The notes below the pieces were generated by a model, which saw only the letters and a list, made by a program, of their open reading frames with translations, did not search any database and was not told the origin of the DNA. DNA of 64,000 nt from Cytobacillus oceanisediminis 2691 (GTDB taxonomy: Bacteria; Bacillota; Bacilli; Bacillales; Cytobacillaceae). Positions 1 to 8,456 of this stretch are shown here, in pieces. The stretch lies in NCBI RefSeq assembly GCF_007678455.1, contig NZ_VEEP01000004.1, positions 62,001 to 126,000 of the forward strand, written 5' to 3'. The stretch's first letter is position 1, and each line of letters opens with the position of its first letter. Position numbers and translations under genes: made by a program.

Positions 1-41
1 GTTCCAGATCAAAGGCAGGTAACTTACATAGAATGCAAAAT

Positions 42-72
42 AAAAAAACGACCCTGACAGGTCGTTTTTTTA
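42..72. terminator. Bidirectional intrinsic terminator downstream of rpsT
   Basis: AAAAAACGACC and GGTCGTTTTTT form a stem around a CTGACA loop, with A and T tracts on both sides, so it can stop transcription from either strand. It lies just past the minus-strand rpsT stop and would also end a plus-strand gene entering from the left; in B. subtilis that neighbour is holA, which is outside this window. Confidence 0.85.
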
Positions 73-90
73 TTAGCAGTATGAAAAAAA

Positions 91-351
91 TTAGCCGTTA
101 GCGTTCAATTTTTTCATAAGACGGGCTTTTTTGCGGGCAGCTGCATTTTTGTGGATAAGACCTTTAGCTGCTGCTTTATCAAGCTTGCTTGCTGCTTGAG
201 CGTAAGAAGCTTTTGCTTCAGTATCGTTGTTCACGATTGCTGCTTCAGCTTTTTTAACTGCTGTACGCATAGTTGATTTAACAGTAATGTTGTGAGCTCT
301 GCTCTCTTCACTTGTTTTTACACGTTTAATTGCAGACTTAATGTTTGGCAT
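91..351 (-). CDS. rpsT: 30S ribosomal protein S20
   Basis: Small basic protein of 86 residues beginning [10 protein letters not shown], the usual S20 N terminus, and rich in Ala, Lys and Arg as expected for this helical-bundle protein that binds 16S rRNA in the small subunit. An upstream in-frame ATG (360) would add MNG, but the start at 351 fits the family and has an AGGAGGT Shine-Dalgarno sequence on the minus strand at about 359-366. It is a single gene on the strand opposite to gpr, as in B. subtilis, with its own sigma-A promoter at 434-462 and a terminator just past its stop. Confidence 0.96.
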   Translation of the reverse strand: MPNIKSAIKRVKTSEESRAHNITVKSTMRTAVKKAEAAIVNNDTEAKASYAQAASKLDKAAAKGLIHKNAAARKKARLMKKLNANG

Positions 352-433
352 TCCGTTCACCTCCTAAAAAGCATCGAGATTTTATGGAACTCGACATTTC
401 CAGTACATTTCTTATTTATTAAGAACAAATGAT

Positions 434-462
434 ATTTTATCAAACAGGGGTGAATAATGCAA
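434..462 (-). promoter_or_regulatory. Sigma-A promoter of rpsT
   Basis: On the minus strand TTGCAT (457-462) and TAAAAT (434-439) are separated by exactly 17 bp, about 80 bp upstream of the rpsT start. This is a good match to the sigma-A consensus. Confidence 0.7.
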
Positions 463-573
463 TACTCTGCTTTAATTTATGTCCAGAGCTGCGTGAATGT
501 TTTTTGATATAAAAGGAAAAGATAGGCAATAGTATGCTGTTTAGCAGCCAAACTGTTTGGGAGGAATGCGACC

Positions 574-1698
574 ATGAAGGAACCAATCGACTTGAGCATG
601 TATTCAATCAGGACTGACCTGGCTGTGGAAGCGAGGGAGATGGTGCTTGCAGACCAGGCATCAACCGTCCATACCGAGGAGAATCTCTCTCAAATTGAAG
701 GCGTCATTATAAAAGAAAAAGAGGAAAATGATATAAAGATTTCTCTCGTTGAGGTAACCGCCGAGGGTGAGAAGAGCCTCGGTAAAAAGCAGGGGCAGTA
801 TTTGACAATCGAAGTTGTCGGCATCCGCCAGCAGGATACCGAGCTGCAAGGGAAAGTAGAGAAAGTCTTCGCCAATGAATTTGCCCAGTTTATCAAACAA
901 TCCGGGATTAAGGAGGATGCATCCTGCCTTGTTGTTGGGTTGGGGAACTGGAATGTGACCCCCGATGCTCTCGGACCGCTCGTTTGTGAAAATTTGCTTG
1001 TGACCAAGCATCTATTCGAACTGCAGCCTGAGTCTGTCGAGAAGGGGTACCGCTCTGTCAGTGCGCTTTCTCCTGGTGTGATGGGATTAACGGGAATCGA
1101 AACATCGGACATTATTTTTGGCGTAGTCGAAAAGACGAAGCCGGACTTTGTGATTGCAATCGATGCGCTTGCGTCACGCTCTATTGAAAGAGTCAATTCA
1201 ACAATCCAGATATCCGATACGGGAATCCATCCCGGCTCTGGAGTAGGGAATAAAAGGAAGGAACTCAGCAAAGAGACGCTCGGGATCCCGGTAATTGCGA
1301 TCGGCGTTCCGACAGTCGTCGATGCTGTTTCGATTACAAGTGACACAATTGATTTTATCCTGAAGCATTTCGGAAAGGAAATGAGGGAAGGAAACAAGCC
1401 TTCGAGATCACTTGTTCCTGCGGGGATGAGTTTTGGGAAGAGAAGGAAGCTGACGGACGAAGACTTGCCTGAGGCAGAACAACGTCAGACATTCATGGGA
1501 ATGATCGGCACACTTGAGGATGAAGAAAAAAGGAAGCTGATTTATGAGGTTCTTTCACCATTGGGCCACAACCTGATGGTCACTCCAAAAGAAGTGGATG
1601 TTTTCATCGATGATATGGCGAATTTGATTGCCAGCGGACTCAATTCTGCGCTGCATTCGAACATCGACCAGGATAACACTGGTATGTATACACATTAG
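574..1698 (+). CDS. gpr: Germination protease GPR
   Basis: Spore-specific endopeptidase of 374 residues that starts degradation of small acid-soluble spore proteins (SASP) at germination. Made as a zymogen in the forespore. The N terminus contains RTDLAVEA, where cleavage between Asp15 and Leu16 would release the propeptide; this resembles the SASP cleavage site. Two aspartates 66 residues apart, Asp131 (NVTPDALG) and Asp197 (AIDALAS), have the same spacing as the catalytic pair described for the B. megaterium enzyme. The start has a GGGAGGA Shine-Dalgarno sequence at 559-565. Placed directly upstream of spoIIP as in B. subtilis. Family members are transcribed by sigma-F/sigma-G; I could not fix such a promoter in the 210-bp gap with rpsT. 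Confidence 0.96.
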   Translation: MKEPIDLSMYSIRTDLAVEAREMVLADQASTVHTEENLSQIEGVIIKEKEENDIKISLVEVTAEGEKSLGKKQGQYLTIEVVGIRQQDTELQGKVEKVFANEFAQFIKQSGIKEDASCLVVGLGNWNVTPDALGPLVCENLLVTKHLFELQPESVEKGYRSVSALSPGVMGLTGIETSDIIFGVVEKTKPDFVIAIDALASRSIERVNSTIQISDTGIHPGSGVGNKRKELSKETLGIPVIAIGVPTVVDAVSITSDTIDFILKHFGKEMREGNKPSRSLVPAGMSFGKRRKLTDEDLPEAEQRQTFMGMIGTLEDEEKRKLIYEVLSPLGHNLMVTPKEVDVFIDDMANLIASGLNSALHSNIDQDNTGMYTH

Positions 1699-1732
1699 GT
1701 TATATTTCAAAATGATTACGATTGGAATCCTG

Positions 1733-1762
1733 GTTCTATCTTCTCTAGCAAAGTCATAACAT
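1733..1762 (+). promoter_or_regulatory. Possible sigma-E promoter of spoIIP
   Basis: CATAACAT at 1755-1762 resembles the sigma-E -10 element, and GTTCTATC at 1733-1740 is a weak -35. It lies 31 bp before the spoIIP start, and the family is expressed in the mother cell under sigma-E. The -35 match is poor. Confidence 0.3.
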
Positions 1763-1792
1763 TTACTAGACTTGCATGAGAGAGGTGGAGCA

Positions 1793-2998
1793 ATGAGACT
1801 TAATAAACGTTCGGGAATAATTGTAGCTGTCCAGGGGACTCAAGTTGTAAAAGCCGCACTAGCATTTGTATTCTTTCTCATTGGGATTTTTTCGATAAGC
1901 GGGGCCATGACGACGCTGAGGCCGGAGCTTAGGCTTTCCTCCGATTCTGTCAATCAGGCTGCAACTAACCTGAACGGCCAGCTGCTGTTCAGCTTGATGG
2001 GGTGGGAAAATCATCAGTTCCTGCAGGCGCTGCCAGAGGAATATGAAGCTCCAAAGCTGACCAATGTCATGTTCAAGCTTACTACCAATATCAATCTGGA
2101 TGATCCCAGAAGCTTGCTGGGAAGGGAACTGCCTGGTTTCTCGCTTTTTGATGGGAAAATTCTGGTTGCGGGTAAGGGAACCAATTATACAAACATGCCG
2201 ATGGAATCTGCTCCTCCGCTAGATGTGTTGAAAGCGGAGCAGGAGGCAGCCTTGCAAAATACCGAGGATCTTCCAGGTGCTTCGGAAGGAAGTACGGCAA
2301 CTCCGCCACTGTCAACCGGCGACCGTAAAGCTGTATATATTTATTTTACCCATACAAGAGAATCGTATCTTCCGTACCTTAAGGGTGTAACCGATCCGAA
2401 TCAGGCGTATCATTCACAGGTAAACGTGACCAGGATTGGTGATCATCTGAAATCAGGTCTTGAACAGCGGGGAATCGGAACGACGGTTGATAAAACCGAT
2501 GTCATGGGAAACCTGAACAAGAAAGGGCTTGGATTTGGAAAAGCCTATCAGGAAGCACGCCCGGTAGTTGAAGCGGCCATGTCAGGAGACCGGAATCTGC
2601 AATACTTCATAGATATCCATCGGGATGGTTACCGAAAAGATAAAACAACCCTACAAATCAACGGAAAATCCTATGCTAAACTGGCGTTTGTCATTGGCGG
2701 GGAAAATGCGAATTATGAGAAAAACCTAGCACTCGCACGCGAACTGCATAATCTCCTTGATAAAAAGTATGGCAAAGGACTCAGCAGGGGCGTCATAGAG
2801 AAAAAGGGTGCGTCAACCAACGGGAAATTCAATCAGGACCTTTCAGGGAATGCATTATTGATCGAATTCGGCGGTGTCGATAATACATTCGAGGAATTAA
2901 ATAGGTCCGCGGATGCTTTGGCAGATGTATTCAGCGAATTTTACTGGCAGGCCGAAAAAGTAGGAGCGCCAGCCCAACAGCCTCCAGACAAGAAATAA
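1793..2998 (+). CDS. spoIIP: Stage II sporulation protein P, peptidoglycan amidase
   Basis: Membrane-anchored N-acetylmuramoyl-L-alanine amidase that works with SpoIID and SpoIIM to thin septal peptidoglycan during engulfment. The ATG at 1793 follows GAGGTGGAG and gives 401 residues; the upstream in-frame ATG at 1775 has no such site. Residues about 19-37 form one transmembrane anchor (KAALAFVFFLIGIFSISG), followed by a low-complexity linker and a C-terminal amidase domain with FTHTRESYLP, FIDIHRDG and LLIEFGGVDN. The two His and the Glu in these motifs are the expected zinc and catalytic residues. Third in the conserved order rpsT, gpr, spoIIP, yqxA. Confidence 0.95.
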   Translation: MRLNKRSGIIVAVQGTQVVKAALAFVFFLIGIFSISGAMTTLRPELRLSSDSVNQAATNLNGQLLFSLMGWENHQFLQALPEEYEAPKLTNVMFKLTTNINLDDPRSLLGRELPGFSLFDGKILVAGKGTNYTNMPMESAPPLDVLKAEQEAALQNTEDLPGASEGSTATPPLSTGDRKAVYIYFTHTRESYLPYLKGVTDPNQAYHSQVNVTRIGDHLKSGLEQRGIGTTVDKTDVMGNLNKKGLGFGKAYQEARPVVEAAMSGDRNLQYFIDIHRDGYRKDKTTLQINGKSYAKLAFVIGGENANYEKNLALARELHNLLDKKYGKGLSRGVIEKKGASTNGKFNQDLSGNALLIEFGGVDNTFEELNRSADALADVFSEFYWQAEKVGAPAQQPPDKK

Positions 2999-3017
2999 AA
3001 TCAGTCAGGTGATCGAG

Positions 3018-3350
3018 ATGAAAATGTTCATGCTAAAAAGCTTAATGCTCGCTTCTTTAATGTTCATATCCGTATTGTTCGGCATGCAGCAGGCAAACGA
3101 AGGAATCCATAAAATGAAAGGGTATGATGATCCCGAATTCAAAAGTGCCCTCAGTGTAAAAGAAAACGAAAGTGGCAGCTTCGAGACCGCAATCCTGGGC
3201 AACGACATTTCCAGCCATGACCTTGAACAAAAGCGAAAAAAGCTAGAAGAAATGAAAGCATTCAACCTCTTTTCATCAATCGGAAAAAAGCTGGCAGACG
3301 GAATATCCGTTGTTATGGAAAAAACAGTAGAATTGATTACCGGGAAGTAG
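3018..3350 (+). CDS. yqxA: YqxA family protein (DUF3679)
   Basis: Small protein of 110 residues with an N-terminal hydrophobic segment (about residues 5-22, LKSLMLASLMFISVLFG) and a charged remainder, so probably membrane-anchored. Length and position directly behind spoIIP match B. subtilis YqxA. The ATG at 3018 has AGGTGA at 3007-3012; the GTG at 3009 lies inside that site. No biochemical function is known for the family. In B. subtilis lepA follows at once; here a repeat array and a NERD gene separate the two. Confidence 0.8.
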   Translation: MKMFMLKSLMLASLMFISVLFGMQQANEGIHKMKGYDDPEFKSALSVKENESGSFETAILGNDISSHDLEQKRKKLEEMKAFNLFSSIGKKLADGISVVMEKTVELITGK

Positions 3351-3355
3351 CGAGG

Positions 3356-3390
3356 ACAGCGGGCTTGGGGCCTGCTGTTTTTCTTTTGTA
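3356..3390 (+). terminator. Intrinsic terminator after yqxA
   Basis: ACAGCGGGC pairs with GCCTGCTGT (one G-T pair) around a TTGGG loop and is followed by TTTTTCTTTT. It closes the spoIIP-yqxA unit. Confidence 0.8.
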
Positions 3391-3398
3391 AGGCGTGT

Positions 3399-4140
3399 TT
3401 GGGACTGTGAAACTCCAGATAATGGAAAATAGTATCGTCAATAGACCATATTGGGACTGCTGAACTCCAGATAATGGGAAAAGGTGTCACCAATAGGGTG
3501 TATTGGGACTGTGAAACTCCAGATAATGGAAAATGGTGTCATCAATAGATCGCATTGGGACTGCGAAACTCCATATAATGGAAAATGGTGTCACCAATAG
3601 ACCGCATTGGGACTGCTGAACTCCAAATAATGGGAAAAGGTGTCACCAATAGGGTGTATTGGGACTGTAAAACTCCAGATAATGGAAAATGGTGTCACCA
3701 ATAGACCGCATTGGGATTGCTGAACTCGAGATAATGGAACATAGTGTCGCCAATAGACCACATTGGGACTGCGAAACTCCAGATAATGGAAAATGGTGTC
3801 ATCAATAGATCGCATTGGGACTGCGAAACTCCATATAATGGAAAATGGTGTCACCAATAACCGGATTGGGACTGCTGAACTCGAGATAATTGGAAAAGGT
3901 GTCACCAATAGGGTGTATTGGGACTGTGGAACTCCAGATAATGGAAAATAGAGTCACCAATAGATCGCATTGGGACTGCTGAATTCCAGATAATGGGAAA
4001 TAGTGTCGCTAATAGACCACATTGGGACCGCAAAAATCCAGATAATGGAAAATGGTGTCACCAATAACCGCATTGGGACTGCTGAACTCCAGATAATGGA
4101 AATTTGTGTCACCAATAGACCGTATTGGAACCCCTTTAAC
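3399..4140. repeat. Hairpin tandem array 1, 52-bp period, 14 units
   Basis: Fourteen head-to-tail units start with TTGGGAC (TTGGGAT in one) at 3399, 3451 and so on to about 4073; all are 52 bp except two of 51 bp, and a degenerate half unit follows at 4125. Unit junctions form a dyad: GTC-A-CCAAT, a 6-7 nt loop, then ATTGG-GAC. Most changes inside the stem keep pairing through G-U (CCAAT to TCAAT or CTAAT). On the minus strand the dyad is followed by ACCATTTTCC. Because 52 is not a multiple of three, the reading frame shifts at every unit, so the open frames crossing it are not credible genes. It sits between convergent yqxA and the NERD gene. Confidence 0.95.
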
Positions 4141-4189
4141 TCCAAAAAAAGAACGGAGCATCATTAAAGCTATGGACGCCCTATTACAA

Positions 4190-4221
4190 AATAATAGTCA
4201 CCAATGAAAACCATTGGTGAC
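4190..4221 (-). terminator. Terminator of the NERD gene; perfect copy of the array 1 dyad
   Basis: GTCACCAATG (4197-4206) and CATTGGTGAC (4212-4221) are perfect complements with a 5-nt loop. On the minus strand the hairpin follows the NERD stop by a few bases and is followed by a T/A-rich tract. The stem matches the dyad repeated in array 1, but without its bulge. Confidence 0.75.
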
Positions 4222-4228
4222 CAAAAAT

Positions 4229-5134
4229 TCATTCATAATATGACCATTGGCCATATCCTGAGACTATTAAATTCTCCTTCAATGTCTGTCTGATGGTTCT
4301 CTTGGGAAATAAATCACCAGTCCATTCATAGATTGTATTGGTGGATAACTTTTCAGACGGATATAGAACTTGATAATCCTCAATGCTTTGCACCAGCGCG
4401 CTTTTAGTATTCACAGGTTTTCCGCATTTTGGGCATGTTAGTATATGTGAATGATATTCTACCATTCCTGTCCCGCATTTCTGACAAAATACACCCTTTC
4501 TTAGCTGTGAATACTCAAAATGAGGCACCTTGCTAAAAGGGGATTTCGTAATATGGGATGCTAATAACTTTTCGGATAATCTTACATGCTGATGGTTCAA
4601 AGTAGTCTGCTGGTTATTCAATTGATGGATAAAGCGGTTCAGGTTTGTCGGGAGGATGATTTTCCTGTTAAGCGGGGCATGGTACAAAGTAAATTCGGGA
4701 TTGACAAATACGAGATACGGCTCAATGGGGATTTTAATTCCGGAACTATTAAAAAATTGTCTTAGGAGTGAAACGTTCCTGTCTAGTTGCAGCAGTGGGT
4801 TTTTAACTTCGTTCCCGTTAATGGTTTTGAATGTATCACCTTCGAAATAATACTCTCCTTCAAAATTTTTAACTTCAAATAGGTAGGAAAGTCTCTGTAT
4901 GATCATCAACGAGTCAATCTGGAAATGAGAATGATTCTGCTCAAGCAGCAAGTCATTTAAAATATATGACTGCATGGTTATTTGTTGCAGGTACCCGTCA
5001 AACATCACCTCGCCTTCAAATCCCTTTTGTAAATTTAAATAGTACTGTTTCTCTTTTTCGGATAAAACCATCCGTGTGTTCAATGCCTTCAAAACTTTTA
5101 ATTCTTCAGACTCATAACGTTCTTTTAAAAACAT
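4229..5134 (-). CDS. NERD domain-containing protein with C-terminal zinc ribbon
   Basis: A 301-residue protein. Residues about 36-130 form a nuclease-related (NERD) domain: GEVMFD near 41-46, Asp74 in QIDSLM and E87-x-K89 in LFEVKNFEGEYYF, the D...ExK pattern of PD-(D/E)xK-type nucleases. A zinc ribbon follows (C217-x2-C220, C234-x2-C237), then a basic tail. Nuclease activity is inferred from the fold; the substrate is unknown. It has its own promoter and terminator and interrupts the conserved yqxA-lepA neighbourhood, so it is accessory here. Start ATG at 5134 follows GGGAGATG on the minus strand. Confidence 0.85.
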   Translation of the reverse strand: MFLKERYESEELKVLKALNTRMVLSEKEKQYYLNLQKGFEGEVMFDGYLQQITMQSYILNDLLLEQNHSHFQIDSLMIIQRLSYLFEVKNFEGEYYFEGDTFKTINGNEVKNPLLQLDRNVSLLRQFFNSSGIKIPIEPYLVFVNPEFTLYHAPLNRKIILPTNLNRFIHQLNNQQTTLNHQHVRLSEKLLASHITKSPFSKVPHFEYSQLRKGVFCQKCGTGMVEYHSHILTCPKCGKPVNTKSALVQSIEDYQVLYPSEKLSTNTIYEWTGDLFPKRTIRQTLKENLIVSGYGQWSYYE

Positions 5135-5164
5135 AATTCATCTCCCTTCTACCATTCATTTTAC

Positions 5165-5193
5165 TTAATAAGTTCCTAATATTCTGTGAACAA
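5165..5193 (-). promoter_or_regulatory. Probable sigma-A promoter of the NERD gene
   Basis: On the minus strand TTGTTC (5188-5193) and TATTAA (5165-5170) are 17 bp apart, about 30 bp before the NERD start. Confidence 0.4.
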
Positions 5194-5254
5194 TATATGG
5201 ACGCAATCCTGCCGTGATAAGGCACCCTCCACGAGACTCTTCCTCCATTATTTA

Positions 5255-5283
5255 TTGAATCTTGATATTCCTGCTGATATAAT
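5255..5283 (+). promoter_or_regulatory. Sigma-A promoter of lepA
   Basis: TTGAAT (5255-5260), a 17-bp spacer and a perfect TATAAT (5278-5283) preceded by TG one base upstream (extended -10). It lies about 43 bp before the chosen lepA start. Confidence 0.8.
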
Positions 5284-5325
5284 CAACAATAGTGTACATG
5301 CGCGAGTATAGTAGGAGTGAACGCA

Positions 5326-7161
5326 ATGAGCAGAGAAGATAGACTTAATAGACAAAGTAAAATACGAAATTTTTCGATTATCGCCCATATTGACCATGGA
5401 AAGTCCACGCTGGCTGACCGGATCCTTGAAAAGACGAATGCCTTGACTGCGCGTGAAATGAAGGATCAGCTGCTGGATTCGATGGATCTTGAGCGTGAAC
5501 GTGGAATCACGATAAAGCTGAACTCAGTACAATTGAAGTACCAGGCGAAAGATGGAGAGATCTATACTTTCCACCTTATCGATACACCTGGACACGTAGA
5601 CTTCACTTATGAAGTATCTCGAAGCCTTGCAGCATGTGAAGGTGCTGTCCTTGTTGTCGATGCAGCACAGGGAATCGAGGCACAGACGCTGGCGAATGTT
5701 TACCTTGCAATCGATAATGACCTGGAAATCGTGCCGGTCATCAATAAAATCGATCTGCCGAGTGCGGATCCTGAACGTGTCAGAAACGAAATTGAAGAAG
5801 TGATCGGCCTGGATGCTTCTGAAGCTGTCCTCGCATCCGCAAAAGCAGGAATCGGGATTGAAGATATCCTTGAGCAAATCGTCGAGAAGGTTCCGGCCCC
5901 GCAGGGAGATCCTGATGCTCCATTAAAAGCATTGATTTTCGACTCTTTGTATGACGCGTACCGCGGCGTAGTTGCATATATCCGCGTTGTCGATGGAACG
6001 GTCAAAGTCGGCGACAAAATCAAAATGATGGCGACAGGCAAAGAGTTTGAAGTAACAGAAGTCGGAGTATTCACGCCAAAGGCTACTCCTTCACCTGAGC
6101 TGACTGTCGGAGATGTAGGTTTCCTGACAGCGGCAATCAAGAACGTCGGCGACACACGTGTGGGTGATACGATCACAAACGCGAAAAACGGTGCTGCCGA
6201 AGCACTTCCGGGATACCGTCGCTTGAACCCAATGGTATATTGCGGTCTGTATCCGATCGACTCAGCGAAATTCAATGACCTGAGGGAAGCACTTGAAAAA
6301 CTTGAGCTTAACGATTCAGCGCTTCAATTCGAACCGGAAACATCACAGGCATTAGGCTTCGGTTTCCGCTGCGGATTCCTGGGACTTCTTCATATGGAAA
6401 TCATCCAGGAGCGCATCGAGCGTGAATTCAAGATTGACCTGATCACGACTGCGCCAAGCGTTATCTACGATGTCATCATGACAGACGGCACTGAAATTAA
6501 GGTGGATAACCCTTCCAATATGCCTGATCCGCAAAAGATCGACCGTGTTGAAGAGCCATATGTAAAAGCAACAATGATGGCGCCGAATGATTATGTCGGA
6601 GCGATCATGGAGCTTTGCCAGGAGAAACGCGGTATCTTCATCGACATGCAATATATGGATGAGACACGCGTCAGCATCGTGTATGAAATCCCGCTGTCTG
6701 AAATTGTCTATGATTTCTTTGACCAGCTGAAATCAAGCACGAAAGGCTATGCTTCGTTCGATTACGAGCTAATCGGCTACAAGCCTTCCAAGCTGGTGAA
6801 GATGGACATCCTGCTTAATGCTGAAAAAGTAGATGCATTGAGCTTCATCGTTCACAGGGACTTTGCTTATGAGCGCGGAAAAGTCATCGTCGATAAGCTG
6901 AAGGACCTTATTCCACGACAGCAATTCGAGGTGCCAATCCAGGCGGCCATCGGCCAGAAAATTGTTGCGCGTTCGACCATCAAGGCGATGCGCAAAAACG
7001 TTCTGGCCAAATGTTATGGCGGGGATATCTCACGTAAGCGTAAGCTCCTTGAGAAACAAAAAGAAGGTAAGAAGCGCATGAAGCAGGTTGGTTCTGTAGA
7101 AGTGCCGCAGGAAGCCTTCATGGCAGTCCTGAAGATGGACGATAACAATACAAAGAAATAA
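5326..7161 (+). CDS. lepA: Elongation factor 4 (ribosomal back-translocase GTPase)
   Basis: A 611-residue translational GTPase that binds the ribosome and acts on stalled or mistranslocated complexes. The G domain at the N terminus shows AHIDHGKST (P loop), DTPGH (G3) and NKID (G4); EF-G-like domains II, III and V and the LepA-specific C-terminal domain (rich in K/R, ending near [17 protein letters not shown]) follow. The full length is nearly identical in pattern to B. subtilis LepA. The ATG at 5326 is preferred over the GTG at 5317 because TAGGAG ends at 5315, too close to the GTG. Single gene ended by a hairpin at 7171. Confidence 0.97.
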   Translation: MSREDRLNRQSKIRNFSIIAHIDHGKSTLADRILEKTNALTAREMKDQLLDSMDLERERGITIKLNSVQLKYQAKDGEIYTFHLIDTPGHVDFTYEVSRSLAACEGAVLVVDAAQGIEAQTLANVYLAIDNDLEIVPVINKIDLPSADPERVRNEIEEVIGLDASEAVLASAKAGIGIEDILEQIVEKVPAPQGDPDAPLKALIFDSLYDAYRGVVAYIRVVDGTVKVGDKIKMMATGKEFEVTEVGVFTPKATPSPELTVGDVGFLTAAIKNVGDTRVGDTITNAKNGAAEALPGYRRLNPMVYCGLYPIDSAKFNDLREALEKLELNDSALQFEPETSQALGFGFRCGFLGLLHMEIIQERIEREFKIDLITTAPSVIYDVIMTDGTEIKVDNPSNMPDPQKIDRVEEPYVKATMMAPNDYVGAIMELCQEKRGIFIDMQYMDETRVSIVYEIPLSEIVYDFFDQLKSSTKGYASFDYELIGYKPSKLVKMDILLNAEKVDALSFIVHRDFAYERGKVIVDKLKDLIPRQQFEVPIQAAIGQKIVARSTIKAMRKNVLAKCYGGDISRKRKLLEKQKEGKKRMKQVGSVEVPQEAFMAVLKMDDNNTKK

Positions 7162-7170
7162 TATAGAGTG

Positions 7171-7217
7171 GAGGCTGGATGCGCTTGATGACCAAGCGAT
7201 TCTGGCCTCTTTTTTCA
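7171..7217 (+). terminator. Intrinsic terminator after lepA
   Basis: A long stem (GAGGCTGGAT...GCGCTTG pairing with CAAGCG...TGGCCTC) is followed by TTTTTT at 7211-7216, shortly before hemW. Confidence 0.8.
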
Positions 7218-7240
7218 ATAAACCAGGGAAGTGAAAATTA

Positions 7241-8380
7241 ATGAAATCAGCATATATCCATATTCCGTTCTGCCATCATATTTGCCACTATTGTGATTTC
7301 AATAAGGTCTTCATGAAAGGGCAGCCTGTTGATGACTATCTTGATGCCCTTGCAAAAGAAATGGAGTTAACAGTAAAACATGACCAGCATGTCCTTGATA
7401 CGATTTTCGTGGGCGGCGGTACTCCGACTGCATTGGATGAAAGGCAGTTAGGCAAATTGGTCAAGTCAATCCAGGAAAAGCTGAACTTCAATAAAAACAC
7501 AGAATATACATTCGAAGCGAATCCAGGCGACTTGTCAAAAGAAAAGTTGGCCATCCTGAAAGATGCCGGTGTTAACCGCCTGAGTTTTGGAGTACAGACA
7601 TTTAATGATGAACTTCTGAAAAAAATCGGCCGCAGCCACCGGGCGAGGGATGTATTTGAATCAATCGAAAATGCGAAAGCGGCAGGCTTCGATAATATCA
7701 GCATCGATTTGATATACAGTCTTCCCGGCCAGACGAAGGCTGACTTCATCGAATCCATCGAAACGGCCCTTTCTTTGGGCCTGGTCCATTACTCTGGTTA
7801 TTCATTAATCATTGAACCAAAAACAGTATTTTATAATTTAATGCAAAAAGGGAAGCTGCCAATCCCTGGCGAGGATGCCGAAGCGGAAATGTATGAAACG
7901 CTTATGGATCATATGGAAACAAACGGCTTCCATCAATACGAAATCAGCAATTTTGCTGTCCCGGGATACGAAAGCAGGCATAATCTAACCTACTGGAACA
8001 ACGAGGAGTACTATGGTTTTGGTGCAGGAGCTCATAGTTATGTAAAAGGCATGAGACAGTCCAATTACGGTCCCCTGAAAAAGTATATGGAACCGATCGA
8101 CAGGGGAGAGCTGCCTCTTATGGATGTGCATAAGGTTACCCTTGAAGAACAAATGGAAGAAGAAATGTTCCTGGGATTAAGGAAGACAAAAGGTGTTTCC
8201 ATTCGACATTTCGAAGAAAAATTCGGCCGCAATCCAATGCAATTTTTCGCTGGACAAATTGAAGATTGGACCAGGAAAGGGCTGCTGGAAACCGATGATG
8301 ACCGCATCTTCCTGACAAGGCAGGGACGTATGCTTGGCAATGAAGTTTTTCAATCATTCATTGGGGTATCAAATCATTGA
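7241..8380 (+). CDS. hemW: Radical SAM heme chaperone HemW
   Basis: A 379-residue HemN-like protein (YqeR/HemN in older annotation). Its N terminus has the radical SAM cluster motif C11-x3-C15-x2-C18 followed by DF, and VGGGTPT for SAM binding; the C terminus carries the HemN/HemW domain. HemW proteins bind heme and hand it to target proteins; coproporphyrinogen dehydrogenase activity was an earlier assumption. CDF after the last cysteine, and not the longer motif of true HemN, supports HemW. The stop codon lies within the hrcA promoter, so its transcription continues towards the heat-shock operon. Confidence 0.93.
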   Translation: MKSAYIHIPFCHHICHYCDFNKVFMKGQPVDDYLDALAKEMELTVKHDQHVLDTIFVGGGTPTALDERQLGKLVKSIQEKLNFNKNTEYTFEANPGDLSKEKLAILKDAGVNRLSFGVQTFNDELLKKIGRSHRARDVFESIENAKAAGFDNISIDLIYSLPGQTKADFIESIETALSLGLVHYSGYSLIIEPKTVFYNLMQKGKLPIPGEDAEAEMYETLMDHMETNGFHQYEISNFAVPGYESRHNLTYWNNEEYYGFGAGAHSYVKGMRQSNYGPLKKYMEPIDRGELPLMDVHKVTLEEQMEEEMFLGLRKTKGVSIRHFEEKFGRNPMQFFAGQIEDWTRKGLLETDDDRIFLTRQGRMLGNEVFQSFIGVSNH

Positions 8381-8405
8381 CATCCTTATCGATTACTGAT
8401 AAATT
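8377..8405 (+). promoter_or_regulatory. Sigma-A promoter of the hrcA heat-shock operon
   Basis: Perfect TTGACA (8377-8382) and TAAATT (8400-8405) 17 bp apart, immediately before the CIRCE operator. The -35 overlaps the hemW stop codon. Confidence 0.85.
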
Positions 8406-8415
8406 ATTTTTAGAA

Positions 8416-8442
8416 TTAGCACTCGTTATTATAGAGTGCTAA
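8416..8442 (+). promoter_or_regulatory. CIRCE operator bound by HrcA
   Basis: TTAGCACTC, nine bases, GAGTGCTAA: a perfect match to the CIRCE inverted repeat, just downstream of the -10 element. HrcA bound here represses the operon under non-stress conditions; folding of HrcA by GroEL sets its activity. Confidence 0.98.
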
Positions 8443-8456
8443 CAGAGGTGATGATG

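Noticed and set aside
451-480. Sigma-G promoter of gpr starting at TGAATA (451-456)
   Set aside because: No acceptable CATnnTA -10 at 16-18 bp; the same bases form the spacer of the rpsT promoter.
690-1397. Long minus-strand frame opposite gpr
   Set aside because: Shadow of the gpr coding sequence; no start signal and Ser/Pro-rich translation typical of antisense frames.
3591-4145. Open minus-strand frames across array 1 (peptides such as MVTPFPIIW...)
   Set aside because: They are products of a 52-bp repeat that shifts frame each unit; no ribosome-binding sites, and the ends depend on chance indels.
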